NCBI GenBank assembly: GCA_022925895.1
Contig: JAKSYS010000254.1
Location: 64,001 to 77,657 of the forward strand
From: Fragilaria crotonensis
Lineage: Eukaryota > Bacillariophyta > Fragilariophyceae > Fragilariales > Fragilariaceae
Reading direction: 5' to 3'
DNA: 13,657 nt
Made by a program: the position numbers and the translations under genes. Positions 1-7,962 of this stretch are shown piece by piece. Position 1 is the first letter of the stretch. Every line of letters starts with the position of its first letter. Under the pieces are notes generated by a model. That model ran no database searches, was not told the DNA's origin, and saw only the letters and a list, made by a program, of their open reading frames with translations.

Positions 1-2
1 CC

Positions 3-17
3 ATTCCGCTACGGAAT
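3..17. repeat. Short perfect inverted repeat around a stop codon
   Basis: ATTCCG at 3-8 and CGGAAT at 12-17 are perfect reverse complements separated by 3 bases. The 3-base loop is exactly the TAG stop codon of the minus-strand frame that ends at 9. A 6-bp stem is small and may be chance. Confidence 0.4.
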
Positions 18-359
18 CGGGACAATCTCGAAACGGTAATAACCGTCGGCGTTCCTCCTTCCGGCGTTGTCACCGTCAGAAAGGATTCCAATCCTTCGGA
101 CGCCAGGACGTCCTCCGCCAACTCCCCTGAGCAATACATCGACTCGCTCTTGGGTGAGAAGAGGATCGACCACGTTGGCGTACTTGGCATTCATAGCTGC
201 CAAAACCGCAAGGATGGCATCTCGTCCAAGATCCTCCGTCTTCGTCACCAACCACTCCGTCAGAGTACCTGGGTCAGCGGCATAGGGTCGCTGAAGGGGG
301 ACAGGGAGGTTCAAACGAACAGGGAGCCCTCCGGCCGCGGCTAGTGCAAGGTCGGCCAT
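9..359 (-). CDS. Hypothetical protein, 116 aa, unknown function
   Basis: I do not recognise this protein. The frame runs from an ATG at 359-357 to a TAG at 11-9, giving 116 residues. The ATG is chosen because it has G at -3 and +4, a favourable eukaryotic context. The frame stays open upstream to an ATG at 476, but that extension is rich in Arg and Lys and reads like a leader. The N-terminus is Ala/Leu-rich, the centre looks helical (around TEWLVTKTEDLGRDAIL), and the C-terminus is Gly/Arg-rich, ending in a short aromatic and hydrophobic stretch. There is no cysteine and no convincing signal peptide or membrane segment. It faces away from the DIRS-like element. It could be a small host gene, the start of a longer gene with introns, or the first ORF of another mobile element lying mostly outside the window. 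Confidence 0.4.
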   Translation of the reverse strand: MADLALAAAGGLPVRLNLPVPLQRPYAADPGTLTEWLVTKTEDLGRDAILAVLAAMNAKYANVVDPLLTQERVDVLLRGVGGGRPGVRRIGILSDGDNAGRRNADGYYRFEIVPIP

Positions 360-606
360 CGCTCTAGTCCTTTCTCGCTTGTACTTTTTCGTTCTCAAAC
401 GACAATGGTACAACGCAGGCTGAGTCAAAAAACGGTACTGCGTAGTTTTTGGATTCCGTCCTCTACGTGGCAGCAATCGTGTTTCCGAGGTTGTGATTCA
501 CATGATTCACAAATGACTCGGATCCACGATTGGCCACCAGAGGGTGGGTCCGTTCGTCGACAGAGGACGTACGCTAAACCTATGTACGGGCTCCACCGAG
601 ATCTAT

Positions 607-636
607 GATATGCATATCACATATCACCCATATCAC
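607..636 (+). repeat. 12-bp palindrome and three CATATCAC repeats
   Basis: GATATGCATATC at 607-618 is a perfect palindrome. CATATCAC occurs at 613-620, 620-627 and 629-636, so one copy overlaps the palindrome and all three lie within 24 bases. This could be a regulatory cluster or part of a terminal repeat. Function is inferred only from the repetition. Confidence 0.55.
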
Positions 637-673
637 CGTCAGTGGGTAGCGAAGTGCAGGTACGGCGTGGCTG

Positions 674-705
674 CTCACTACATTCTACACTCACTACATC
701 CTACA
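674..705 (+). repeat. Tandem repeat, 2 x 16 bp
   Basis: CTCACTACATTCTACA at 674-689 is followed directly by CTCACTACATCCTACA at 690-705, with 15 of 16 bases identical. The core CACTACAT occurs again at 6434-6441, just after the recombinase gene, so it may belong to the terminal repeats of the DIRS-like element. Confidence 0.7.
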
Positions 706-989
706 CACAGTGTCTACGTTCCGCAGAATACTTCAAGATACAGCAGCGATTCGTAGCCCTACGTATTAAAAGAAATTCGGCGTCTTGAACGGATATCCAC
801 TCATGTCTCATTGTTCGTTTGGAAGCGGCGCAACGGCACCGCAACTTCAGACGACACGAGCAAAGCACACAGGCTGGTCACCGCAACCTTGACGGTCACC
901 AACGGGGCGCTTTGCGAGATACTAGTAGTCTAGTTTTAGCTTCTTCCTCCGAGCACATACCGAACGATTCGTACAGACAATCGCCGTTA

Positions 990-3155
990 TGGCCCTACCA
1001 GTCATTCCAGGTGCCCGGGTGGTGAACCGGGGTTACCCCCTGCACCCATAGCAGCCGCTATACCTCGACCACGCACGTACCGTGAACTCCTTAGCGATGC
1101 TGAGAACGGACCCACACGGGATCGCGTCGCCGAGTACTTATTCGGATACCGCTTCGACGGAGGTGCGGGAGCCGTCCCAGCACCTGCGCTACTCCGGGAT
1201 CAGACAGTTCACCTAAGCGATCGGCAACCTATGAACTTCCTCGTCCTAGTTACCGGACCCGGAAACACGCTCGAAGTAACAATCCTTCACAGGTTTATGC
1301 GCTACTTGGACATGCCCGGAGAACAAGCTTCGGGCTTCCACGACCAAGTACTGGGACTACAAGGCGACATCATGCCGCATCAGTACCCGGCTGTGGAGGT
1401 CCCAAACTCGGTGTTTCATCTAGTGCAGGCACCAGTTCGGGTTCCCACCGTGGCAGCCATGGCCGTCCTTATGCCAACCTGGGAGGACCCCTCGGTGCCA
1501 CTGGGACCATTTACGGATGCGGATCCCGAAACCGAAGTGGTGCGACCGCGAAATGTGCAGTTGCTGCCAGGTCACTATGCCTCGCTCATCATCCACAGGC
1601 GGCGAATGTCTGCAAGGTGGTATATCAAGAGCTCTATGGTAGTATGCTCGCCCGAGACGAGGTCGCGGCATGCACTGACGTCCTCATTTGGCTTAGGGCA
1701 GCGTGTACAGCAAGGAGGAGGCGGCGCCCAGAATGGGTCACCGTGCGTTCACTACCCGCTAACCGCAGTGCACTTACCTGAGCAAGTATATCGCTACTTG
1801 ATTGGTAAGGTGCGGGCCGACCTACCGGCCCTAGGAGATCCCGATCCAGCGACCGCTGAGGTTACCGGCACATTGGCTGGTGCCTTGAGAGCGCTCACAA
1901 ATGCACGCCCAGGAGAGAGGGACAGCCCCGGAGGAGCGCGCCACTGTCAAAGAGCCCAAGCTCCTACAGGACGTATATCGAGAGACATACCGCACCCTTT
2001 GCGGTTTTGCAACGTGTCGCGCCCGAAGACGTCGCACCTTTGGGGACGACTGGCGAACTGCGCGAAAGCGAGCAACACACACTTCTCACGCAGGAGTTCC
2101 ATCGTGTTTGCCAGGCCAAAGGGCTGGACACTGCCCTGTACACCCTATCATCACCACTGGGCTCAAGCAGATGATCATTGGTTTCATGTTTGTGGGGCAC
2201 GGCGTGGACGACCTGAGCTCTGGCTGTCAGCCTTTCATGGTGGCCTACTCCGGCACAGCAAACCATCTGGAAGCACTTGCGGTTTCGAGTGTCAGCAACC
2301 AGCTGGCGCAAGGAGACCAAGCTGCCAGCTTACACGATTACACCGCCATCAAAGAGAAGGAAGTTGAGGTTTCCCGGGACACCATGGACGTCGCCATCAC
2401 ACTCACGTTACGCGGTGCTTTGCCAAGCACTGTTCCAAGGAGTCGGTGCCACACACCCTTTGTGGAGCGAATCTGGCAGTTGGTGGCAGCAATCAATAAT
2501 GCGACCCCTTACATCACTGATCGCTTCCAACAAGTCGCGGAAATCCAAACATCGCAAACGTGTACTTTCCTTGCATTGTCCGCTCCGTACAAGTTAATGT
2601 TTTCGAATACATGCACACCGTGAGCACAAATCTGGCAGAGGACATCACCGGAGTCGAGCTGCCAGAGTTTCGCTCGTTGGTTACGGAGCTCAAGCGTGGT
2701 ACCTTCCTCTCGGCCAACTGGGTGCCACTTCCTTGGAATACATGGCAACCAGTCGAGCAGGCAACAGTGGCAGCGGTGGACGGGTTTCGACGTCTGTCCC
2801 AGGAAGCGCCAGCACTGTCAGTACAGGGGTATCCACGTTGACCGCCGGCACCGCGAGAGCATCGCAACCCGAGCCGCACGCCACACGAGTTCAAAATCCA
2901 ACTCACGACGCGGAGTTCACAGGTATCGCAGTTCGACCCGGCGGTACACGTCCGGCAATTAGGGCGCATCGTCCACCCGCAAACGATGCCGGTCACGAGT
3001 TTTGCCTCGCGTGGTGGCTACGTGGGGCCTGCTTCGACAACTGCGGTCGTGCCCAAACGCATGCAAATTTTGCGTCCGCGGCGGAACGCACGCGCCTGCT
3101 CGCCTATTGCCGCGAGCATGTCGCGGCCCCCTCTGCCTCCAATACGTCCGCCTGA
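990..3155 (+). pseudogene. Gag-like ORF of the DIRS-like element, multiply frameshifted
   Basis: Likely the structural (Gag-like) protein that packages the element's RNA. A coherent protein is seen only by moving among the three + frames: roughly 940-1600, 1602-1785, 1785-1900, 1901-1995, 1998-2160, 2165-2400, 2406-2456, 2461-2545, 2545-2770 and 2800-3155. The best-preserved part includes FVERIWQLVAAINNATPYI near 2460-2520 and VNVFEYMHTV near 2595-2625, followed by a Ser/Thr/Ala-rich segment and a C-terminal Cys/His motif at 3003-3062. The last frame stops with TGA at 3153-3155. The start is uncertain: the ATG at 990 opens a frame that stops after 20 codons, while the frame that continues has no ATG before 1231. 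RT follows after about 30 bases. Naming it Gag rests on its position and the Cys/His motif. Confidence 0.65.
3003..3062 (+). other. Cys/His (C-x8-C-x3-C-x5-H) motif in the Gag-like protein
   Basis: In the frame ending at 3155, Cys codons at 3003, 3030 and 3042 and a His codon at 3060 give C-x8-C-x3-C-x5-H. This differs from the standard retroviral zinc knuckle (C-x2-C-x4-H-x4-C) but is plausible as a zinc-binding, nucleic-acid-contacting module at the Gag C-terminus. Zinc binding is inferred from residue spacing only. Confidence 0.6.
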
Positions 3156-3185
3156 CGGGCAGGCCAGGGCGACTCTGTCAATGAG

Positions 3186-5520
3186 TTGTCCTGGCTACTC
3201 ACAGCGCCACCTTGGCAGGCAGCGGACGTAACAGCGGCCGGTTCGAAACGCAAAGCTGCCTCAATCTCAACGGCAGAAGCCACGCTCGGTAAGTTAGCGC
3301 AGTGTAACGCGTCGTCAATTCGTACTCAAGGGTGGACCTCGTTCGTCGCACGCGCACGTGGAGCATCCAATTTGGCGCCCGGCGTGCGAGATCTCCCACA
3401 CAAGGCAGCACGGCTACTACAACACTTGCGGCAGCGTGGAGCTAGCGTTCCCACATCCACGGCGCCTTGACGGCGGAACGACGGTGTCGGGCATGCTGCG
3501 AGCCACACAAATCCTCACATGAGCATCGTGATTTTGTGTTTACCGAGATACTTGATTTTTGCACACAGGGCTATTGGGCGGTACTACCGTACGACGAGGT
3601 CAAGGATTGGCGGAATCTTCGGTTGTCCCCACTTGGGGTGGTGCCTCAGAGGGACAGACGGCCACGTCTGATTGTTGACTACAGCTTTTCCACAGTGAAT
3701 GACGAGACGATTGCACTCGCCCCTAAGGAGGCTATGCAGTTTGGTCGAGCATTGCAGCGCATCATCCAGACAGTGGTGGAGAGCGACCCTCGTTACGGGC
3801 CTGTCTATCTCGCAAAGATAGATATTGCTGACGGTTTTTATCGCGTTTGGGTTAACGTACGCGACATCCCTAAATTAGGAGTTGTCTTACCAACCTCGCC
3901 AGGATCGCCCCAGTTGGTGGCCTTTCCCTGGCTTTGCCGATGGGTTGGGTGGAATCACCCCCCTACTTCTGTGCACTGACCGAAACTGCTTGCGATCTGT
4001 CCAACAACCGGCTGCGTAACCGCTCCCCCGCCGAGCGACTCCACAGCACAATGCATCGGTTGGAGGCTGTTGCAGCAACACCCCCGGCCAACATTGTTGA
4101 GGACAGGACAACTTGGCAGCCTCGCCGCGATACGCACCGGCGACCGCGTGCGCAGCTGCCTGTGGCGAGCGTGGACGTCTATGTGGACGATTTCCTGCTC
4201 ATGGCTCAAACAGCATCGCAAAAACAACGCGTCATGCGTCACACCTTAACAGCAATCGACGAGGTCCTCCGACCGTTAGACGAAGCGGACCCCGTGTACA
4301 GAAAGGAACCGGCATCGGTGAAAAAGATGCTTCAAGGGGATGCATATTGGAGCACAGCAAAACGCATCCTGGGTTGGGAGTTTGATACCCAGGCGTGCAC
4401 TATGCACTTGCCACCTCACCGACTCGATAGACTGTACGATCTCTTGCAACATCTTATGCCTCCCCGCAAACGAGCGTCCGTTGCCTTCTGGCACAAACTT
4501 CTGGGGGAGCTCCGCTCGATGTCCCCCGCCCTTCCGGGGTCACGAGGGCTCTTCTCCATTCTACAGCATGCACTTCACACCGCAACAGGCAACAGGGTGC
4601 GCATCACGACACGCGTGCGCGACATGGCTGCCGACTTCAAAACCCTCGCCGACGCGCTGCGCGATCGACCCACACGTCTGCAGGAACTGCACCCAAGGGA
4701 ACCGCACTTCCTGGGCGCAAGCGATGCCAGCGGTCTGGGCATGGGGGGTGTGTGGTTCGGCTCCCACGACGAACTCGGCTTTCCGCCGACCTTGTGGCGT
4801 CGGCCCTTTCCCGGTCAGATCCGAGGGGCTCTGGTGACAGCTGACCACCCGCACGGCACCATTTCCATTTCCGATCTCGAACTGGCGGCCCTTATCGCGC
4901 ACAAGGACGTGCTCGCCCAACATGTGGACACGGCCGAAAGTACATTATGGATAGCTACCGATAACACGGCGGCGTTGGCGTGGTCCACCAAAGGTTCCTC
5001 GACGTCATTCGGCCCGCGAGCGTATCTCCTCCGCCTCAATTCGTTACATCAGCGCCACTTTCGTTACGTTCCCACTCACTCGCACATTGCGGGCGTGGCG
5101 AACGTCATGGCCGACGATGCATCGCGGTTGTGGCATTTATCCGATACCGATTTACTCACCCACTTCAACACTCGTTACCCTCAGGCATTGCCGTGGCGCA
5201 TCTGGACACTGCCGCCCTCCACCAACTCGACGCTGATTGGGGCGCTGTTCTGCAAGCGACCAAACGGCGTGTATCCCCACAACGCGTTACCGCCGCCTCC
5301 AGTTCCTGGCACTTATGGGTCCATTTCTGCCACAGCCTGCGCATCGACCCCGACAACCTCCCTCGGGATCCCGTACCGCTCCTCCAAATCTTCGCCCAAC
5401 GCCTCCGCGACGGTACAATCGCACCCGGCCGTAAACCCGTCCGCGCTCGCACAGTGGAGGATGCCCTCCGTGCGGTGGGCCAGGCGTATGCCGGCATGGG
5501 GGCCCTGGACCCTCGCCTAA
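3186..5520 (+). pseudogene. Reverse transcriptase-RNase H of the DIRS-like element, frameshifted
   Basis: This copies the element's RNA to DNA and degrades the template RNA. An N-terminal stretch (3186-3470) is in one frame. The first RT blocks (3467-3928) are in a second, with the first catalytic Asp in AKIDIADGFYRV (GAT 3821-3823). The rest, from 3931, is in a third, starting at LPMGWVESPPYFC and carrying the palm box Y-V-D-D at 4180-4191. RNase H follows with all acidic residues: Asp 4723 (SDASGLGMGG), Glu 4879 (DLELAA), Asp 4960 (ATDNTAAL) and Asp 5113 in the H-x2-G-x2-N-x2-A-D block from His 5083. The change near 3928 sits in a CCC run and fits loss of one C. The frame continues to 5520, overlapping the recombinase frame, but conserved RNase H sequence ends near 5125. 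Active-site residues are intact, so the breaks could be recent or technical. Confidence 0.88.
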
Positions 5521-6362
5521 GCAGCCACGGCCAGCTCGATTTCCGTCTCAGCTCCTTGTACCGTGCATGGGCCACAACCGATGACCCGCCGTCTCGTGTC
5601 AAACCCCTTCCCATCGGCCTCCTCGCTCACATGGTCAGCCTGGCCACACTCGAGGATACCCCAGCCGCTTACGCCGCGAGCTTGACCTTTGGCTTCTACT
5701 TTCTTCTACGTCCTGGTGAGTACCTGGGCATCCCCAATTCTACGGACAATCTCTTCCGGTTGAAAGACCTCCAATTGTGGGTGGGAAGTCGCGCCTTGGA
5801 CCTTTTGGTCTGCCCTCTTGACGACGTGCGCGCGGCCACCTTTGCCACGTTGACCTTCACGCGCCAGAAGAATGGGGTACGCAACGAACGTATCGGCCAC
5901 GGCCGCTTCGGGCACCCGACCTTGTGTCCAGTGCTTGCCTTGTCCGCGCGGGTGCTCGCCTTGCGGCGCCTCACCGCCCCGCCCACCACCCCCCTGAATG
6001 CCTTTGCTGCGGGGGCCGGCCCCTCCTTTCACTATGTCCTCCCCACGGACATCACCCAGCGCCTTCGCTCTGCTCTTGCGCTCTACCCCGACCCTTCTTT
6101 CACCGCCGCCGATGTCTCCGCCCGCTCCACCCGCGCCGGGGGCGCCATGGCGTTGCTGTGCGCCGGTGTCCCCAGCGATCGTATCAAGATGGTCGACCGG
6201 TGGCGCTCTGACGAGCTCTACCGGTACCTCCACGTCCAAGCCCAACCTGTCATGACCGCCCTGGCCGCCATGCTTCATGGGGCGTATATCGGCTCGACCT
6301 GGCTAACACCCCTGGTGCTTCTGCGCCCTGCCCTCTTGTGCTCTGGCGCCCTGGGCATCTGA
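4980..6362 (+). CDS. Tyrosine recombinase (integrase) of the DIRS-like element
   Basis: This joins the circular DNA copy of the element to the genome through a 3'-phosphotyrosine intermediate. The open frame covers 4980-6362, but recombinase-like sequence begins only around 5190; before that the frame is an alternative reading of RNase H. The core-binding domain is about 5200-5540 (around SSWHLWVHFCHSL) and the catalytic domain about 5600-6270. Catalytic residues: Arg 5709 in LLRPGEY, Lys 5868 in TRQKNG, Arg 6132 in ARSTRAGGAM, Trp 6201 in DRWRSDE and the nucleophile Tyr 6225 in RYLHVQ. The usual His of H-x2-R reads Arg (CGC 6123-6125). The first in-frame ATG is at 5496, inside the core-binding domain, so the protein probably depends on a frameshift from the upstream frame, or the true junction has lost bases. 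It is the only intact domain frame of this element. Confidence 0.87.
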   Translation: MVHQRFLDVIRPASVSPPPQFVTSAPLSLRSHSLAHCGRGERHGRRCIAVVAFIRYRFTHPLQHSLPSGIAVAHLDTAALHQLDADWGAVLQATKRRVSPQRVTAASSSWHLWVHFCHSLRIDPDNLPRDPVPLLQIFAQRLRDGTIAPGRKPVRARTVEDALRAVGQAYAGMGALDPRLSSHGQLDFRLSSLYRAWATTDDPPSRVKPLPIGLLAHMVSLATLEDTPAAYAASLTFGFYFLLRPGEYLGIPNSTDNLFRLKDLQLWVGSRALDLLVCPLDDVRAATFATLTFTRQKNGVRNERIGHGRFGHPTLCPVLALSARVLALRRLTAPPTTPLNAFAAGAGPSFHYVLPTDITQRLRSALALYPDPSFTAADVSARSTRAGGAMALLCAGVPSDRIKMVDRWRSDELYRYLHVQAQPVMTALAAMLHGAYIGSTWLTPLVLLRPALLCSGALGI

Positions 6363-6458
6363 GCAACTTCATCGGGAGAAACTCGCACACTGGTGGTCGG
6401 GCGGTACTAGCAAAGACATCGTCACCACCAGTACACTACATTTATCCCTACCGTCACC
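6363..6458. other. 3' tail remnant of the DIRS-like element, copia insertion target
   Basis: These 96 bases lie between the recombinase stop and the copia 5' LTR, with no coding potential. CACTACATT at 6434-6442 also occurs at 676-684 upstream of the element's coding region. In YR retrotransposons, terminal and internal repeats follow the recombinase gene, so this is probably the start of that repeat region, with the rest displaced beyond the copia element. Confidence 0.5.
6454..6458. repeat. Left copy of a 5-bp target-site duplication (TCACC)
   Basis: TCACC directly precedes the 5' LTR. The sequence after the 3' LTR is TCA, where the window ends. Three of three visible bases match a 5-bp duplication, the usual size for Ty1/copia elements. 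Confidence 0.6.
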
Positions 6459-6572
6459 TGTCAGTGCATATTTCATTCTTGCTACTGTGCAATCGTCTAA
6501 TCGCGCACAGTCTACTATCTACAGTCGTTGACATGCATGACGCATGTGCAACTCCGACTAGTTTAGCTTAAG

Positions 6573-6591
6573 GCCGATGTACTCCATCGGC
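6573..6591. other. Hairpin in the LTR, intact only in the 5' copy
   Basis: GCCGATG (6573-6579) and CATCGGC (6585-6591) form a perfect 7-bp stem with a 5-base loop. In the 3' LTR, two single-base gaps fall in this hairpin and break the pairing. This suggests the 5' LTR keeps the ancestral state and the 3' LTR lost bases. Confidence 0.5.
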
Positions 6592-6689
6592 TCACAACTT
6601 TAACTTAGCCTAAAACTATTACCTCCACTGCATTCTTGCCGGTCTACGATCGTAAGGGTGAAGAGGTACAGTTGTTGCTTCGTCCCCAT

Positions 6690-6698
6690 CTATAACTC
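6690..6698 (+). promoter_or_regulatory. Possible TATA-like element in the LTR
   Basis: CTATAACTC is the only TATA-like sequence I noticed in the second half of the LTR, where a core promoter would be expected. It is identical in the 3' LTR. Only sequence resemblance supports it. Confidence 0.25.
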
Positions 6699-6870
6699 AC
6701 GACATCACTATCACCGACACCCTCGCCACTGCGTACCTCGTCGGATATCGCCGCTCTTCCGTTCATTGTGCTGTCGTGTTCTCCCTCTTCTGTTTCTGAC
6801 GGTCTCGCACTAACTCGACTCCCAAGCGAGCCAACGTATGTGAAGCTGCCGTACTAGAGAGGGTCTCACA

Positions 6871-6887
6871 GGTTATGAGCCCAAACG
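6871..6887 (+). promoter_or_regulatory. Primer-binding site for a half-tRNA (initiator tRNA-Met anticodon arm)
   Basis: Right after the LTR end, GGTTATGAGCCC (6871-6882) is the perfect reverse complement of GGGCTCATAACC. That is the anticodon stem-loop of initiator tRNA-Met, with the CAT anticodon inside it. Most LTR elements instead match the tRNA 3' CCA end with a site beginning TGG. Drosophila copia and yeast Ty5 are known to prime from a cleaved initiator tRNA-Met half and have sites of this kind. Bases 6883-6887 (AAACG) could extend the pairing if the host tRNA has the matching stem. Confidence 0.82.
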
Positions 6888-7029
6888 TATACGATTGAAT
6901 TCTGCGCCACTCCGAATAAGTCTGCGTTCTCTCGTGTTCTTTGTGTCGTACGATACCAAGAACCACGTTACCACTCCGATTCGGAATCATCCATCCAGGA
7001 CCGCATATTTCTGAAGACCTGATATTAAC
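6888..7029 (+). other. Leader between primer-binding site and gag
   Basis: These 142 bases form the untranslated leader of the copia RNA. In retrotransposons the packaging signal usually lies here and in early gag. I see no coding sequence and no clear motif in it. Confidence 0.5.
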
Positions 7030-7948
7030 ATGTCAGACGCAGGGGAGCTCCGGCACGATGATGACTGTCTCGTTGTCACCATCGACATTGTGGACTGCCC
7101 AATGGCGGAAATCCCACTCACAGAAGTCTTCAACGTCCTTACGAAGACACTTCTTGACAACTACCACGACGTGATCCGCGATTCGGTCCTCCAACAACTC
7201 CAAGATACCACCTGGCTCTCGGAGGATTTGATACCTTGCTGACGGACTCTGGTTTCGGCATGTATCACGCCCGTGATCGCAATCACATCATCTCGTTGCG
7301 AAAGCCTGCATTGCAGCGCTTGATCAACCAGCGCCTCAAAGATCGCTCTCGTCCTTCGGACCTCGTCCATGTCCCTGTCCTGATCCGTTTTCTTATGTCT
7401 GCGATCGACATTCCGAAACCACCAGGATCCTCGGTTGCTTCCGATAGCGTACGAGAGCCGTTCCCGGCACTCCCGACGAGGAGGGCCGCCATCGGTAATC
7501 GACACATCCGTACATGTCGACACGCCACCTGTTCCCGCTACCACGGAAGAAGATCATCCCCGCCAAGTGTCAACGTCGATACTAGCGACGATCCTGTCAT
7601 CACCGTCCCGACCTTCGAGGACAACCGGTCGATACCTGACCCACCGGTGGCCACGGCCACCAATGGCCGCTGATCGCTTTCAGAGTCCACCCGACGCGGT
7701 CCCGCCTCGCCCGTTATTCAATTCCGCAGCGACAAATCGTACGGGAACGTTGACCCGTACGCCTACTCGCATGCACCCTTTTTCAGCCGAAGTGACCTTC
7801 GGTGCCGAATCTTTGAAGATTACATGTGCAATTCATGTGTGGCGAGGTAAAGTTCAAAGACTTCCGAAAAGCGAGCATTCCAAAATTCGATTCGTCCAAA
7901 AACGATTCATTCGTTCATTGGTACAAATTATTTTGCTCCACTTGCCTT

Positions 7949-7962
7949 CAATGGGGAGTGTG
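7949..7962 (+). repeat. Internal copy of the polypurine-tract sequence
   Basis: CAATGGGGAGTGTG here is identical to 13239-13252, which spans the polypurine tract and the first two bases of the 3' LTR. It encodes LQWGV in gag. It could be chance, or a second plus-strand priming site like the internal polypurine tracts of Ty1 and HIV-1. Confidence 0.4.

Larger units (their letters stand above)
477..989. other. Gene-free stretch, probable 5' region of the DIRS-like element
   Basis: No frame here shows a recognisable protein; the open stretches are short and Arg/Ser-rich. It holds a 12-bp palindrome, three CATATCAC repeats and a 2 x 16-bp tandem repeat, described separately. It lies between the divergent minus-strand frame and the Gag-like region, so it could contain the 5' terminal repeat and promoter of the DIRS-like element. 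I cannot place the element's exact 5' end. Confidence 0.4.
990..6458 (+). mobile_element. DIRS-superfamily-like tyrosine-recombinase retrotransposon, 3' end cut by a copia insertion
   Basis: The order is a Gag-like region with a Cys/His motif, RT with Y-V-D-D, RNase H, then a tyrosine recombinase. RT/RNase H followed by a tyrosine recombinase in place of a DDE integrase is the defining layout of YR retrotransposons (DIRS, PAT, Ngaro and relatives). No methyltransferase-like domain (found in DIRS1 and PAT) and no protease were seen. Such elements end in inverted or split direct repeats rather than LTRs; neither end can be fixed here. The 5' limit is somewhere in 477-989, and the 3' limit should lie beyond the copia element, outside the window. 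The coordinates cover the supported coding part plus the remaining tail. The assignment to YR retrotransposons is firm; the subfamily is not. Confidence 0.85.
6459..6870 (+). repeat. 5' LTR of the copia element (412 bp)
   Basis: It carries the promoter for the element. It matches 13251-13654 with no base substitution, but has 8 extra bases in six places: TGT near 6486-6488 and single bases at about 6543, 6553, 6576, 6583 and 6622. The remaining 247 bases, from 6624 to 6870, are identical in both copies. It starts TGTCAG and ends TCTCACA, immediately followed by the primer-binding site. Confidence 0.97.

Noticed and set aside
819-1025. A 68-codon + strand frame ahead of the Gag-like region
   Set aside because: No ATG with good support, Ser/His-rich content and no link to the Gag-like protein that starts after it.
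1831-2320. Minus-strand open frames of 80-118 codons across the Gag-like region
   Set aside because: They are Ser/Arg/Val-rich with no recognisable motif and lie opposite coherent Gag-like segments.
3900-3945. An intron explaining the frame change in the DIRS-like RT
   Set aside because: Conserved residues on both sides are contiguous (AFP then LPMGW), leaving no room for an intron; a single missing C in a CCC run explains it.
4980-5190. The first 70 codons of the recombinase frame as true protein
   Set aside because: This segment overlaps the conserved end of RNase H in another frame and shows no recombinase features.
5126-5520. A methyltransferase domain between RNase H and recombinase
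   Set aside because: The interval is too short, and neither frame shows a methyltransferase motif.
5706-6278. A 190-codon minus-strand open frame opposite the recombinase
   Set aside because: Its protein is Gly/Arg-rich without known features, and it is the shadow of a C-rich, strongly supported recombinase gene on the + strand.
6804-6830. CTCGC and GCGAG in the LTR as a terminator-like hairpin
   Set aside because: A 5-bp stem with a 17-base loop and no T-run is too weak to call.
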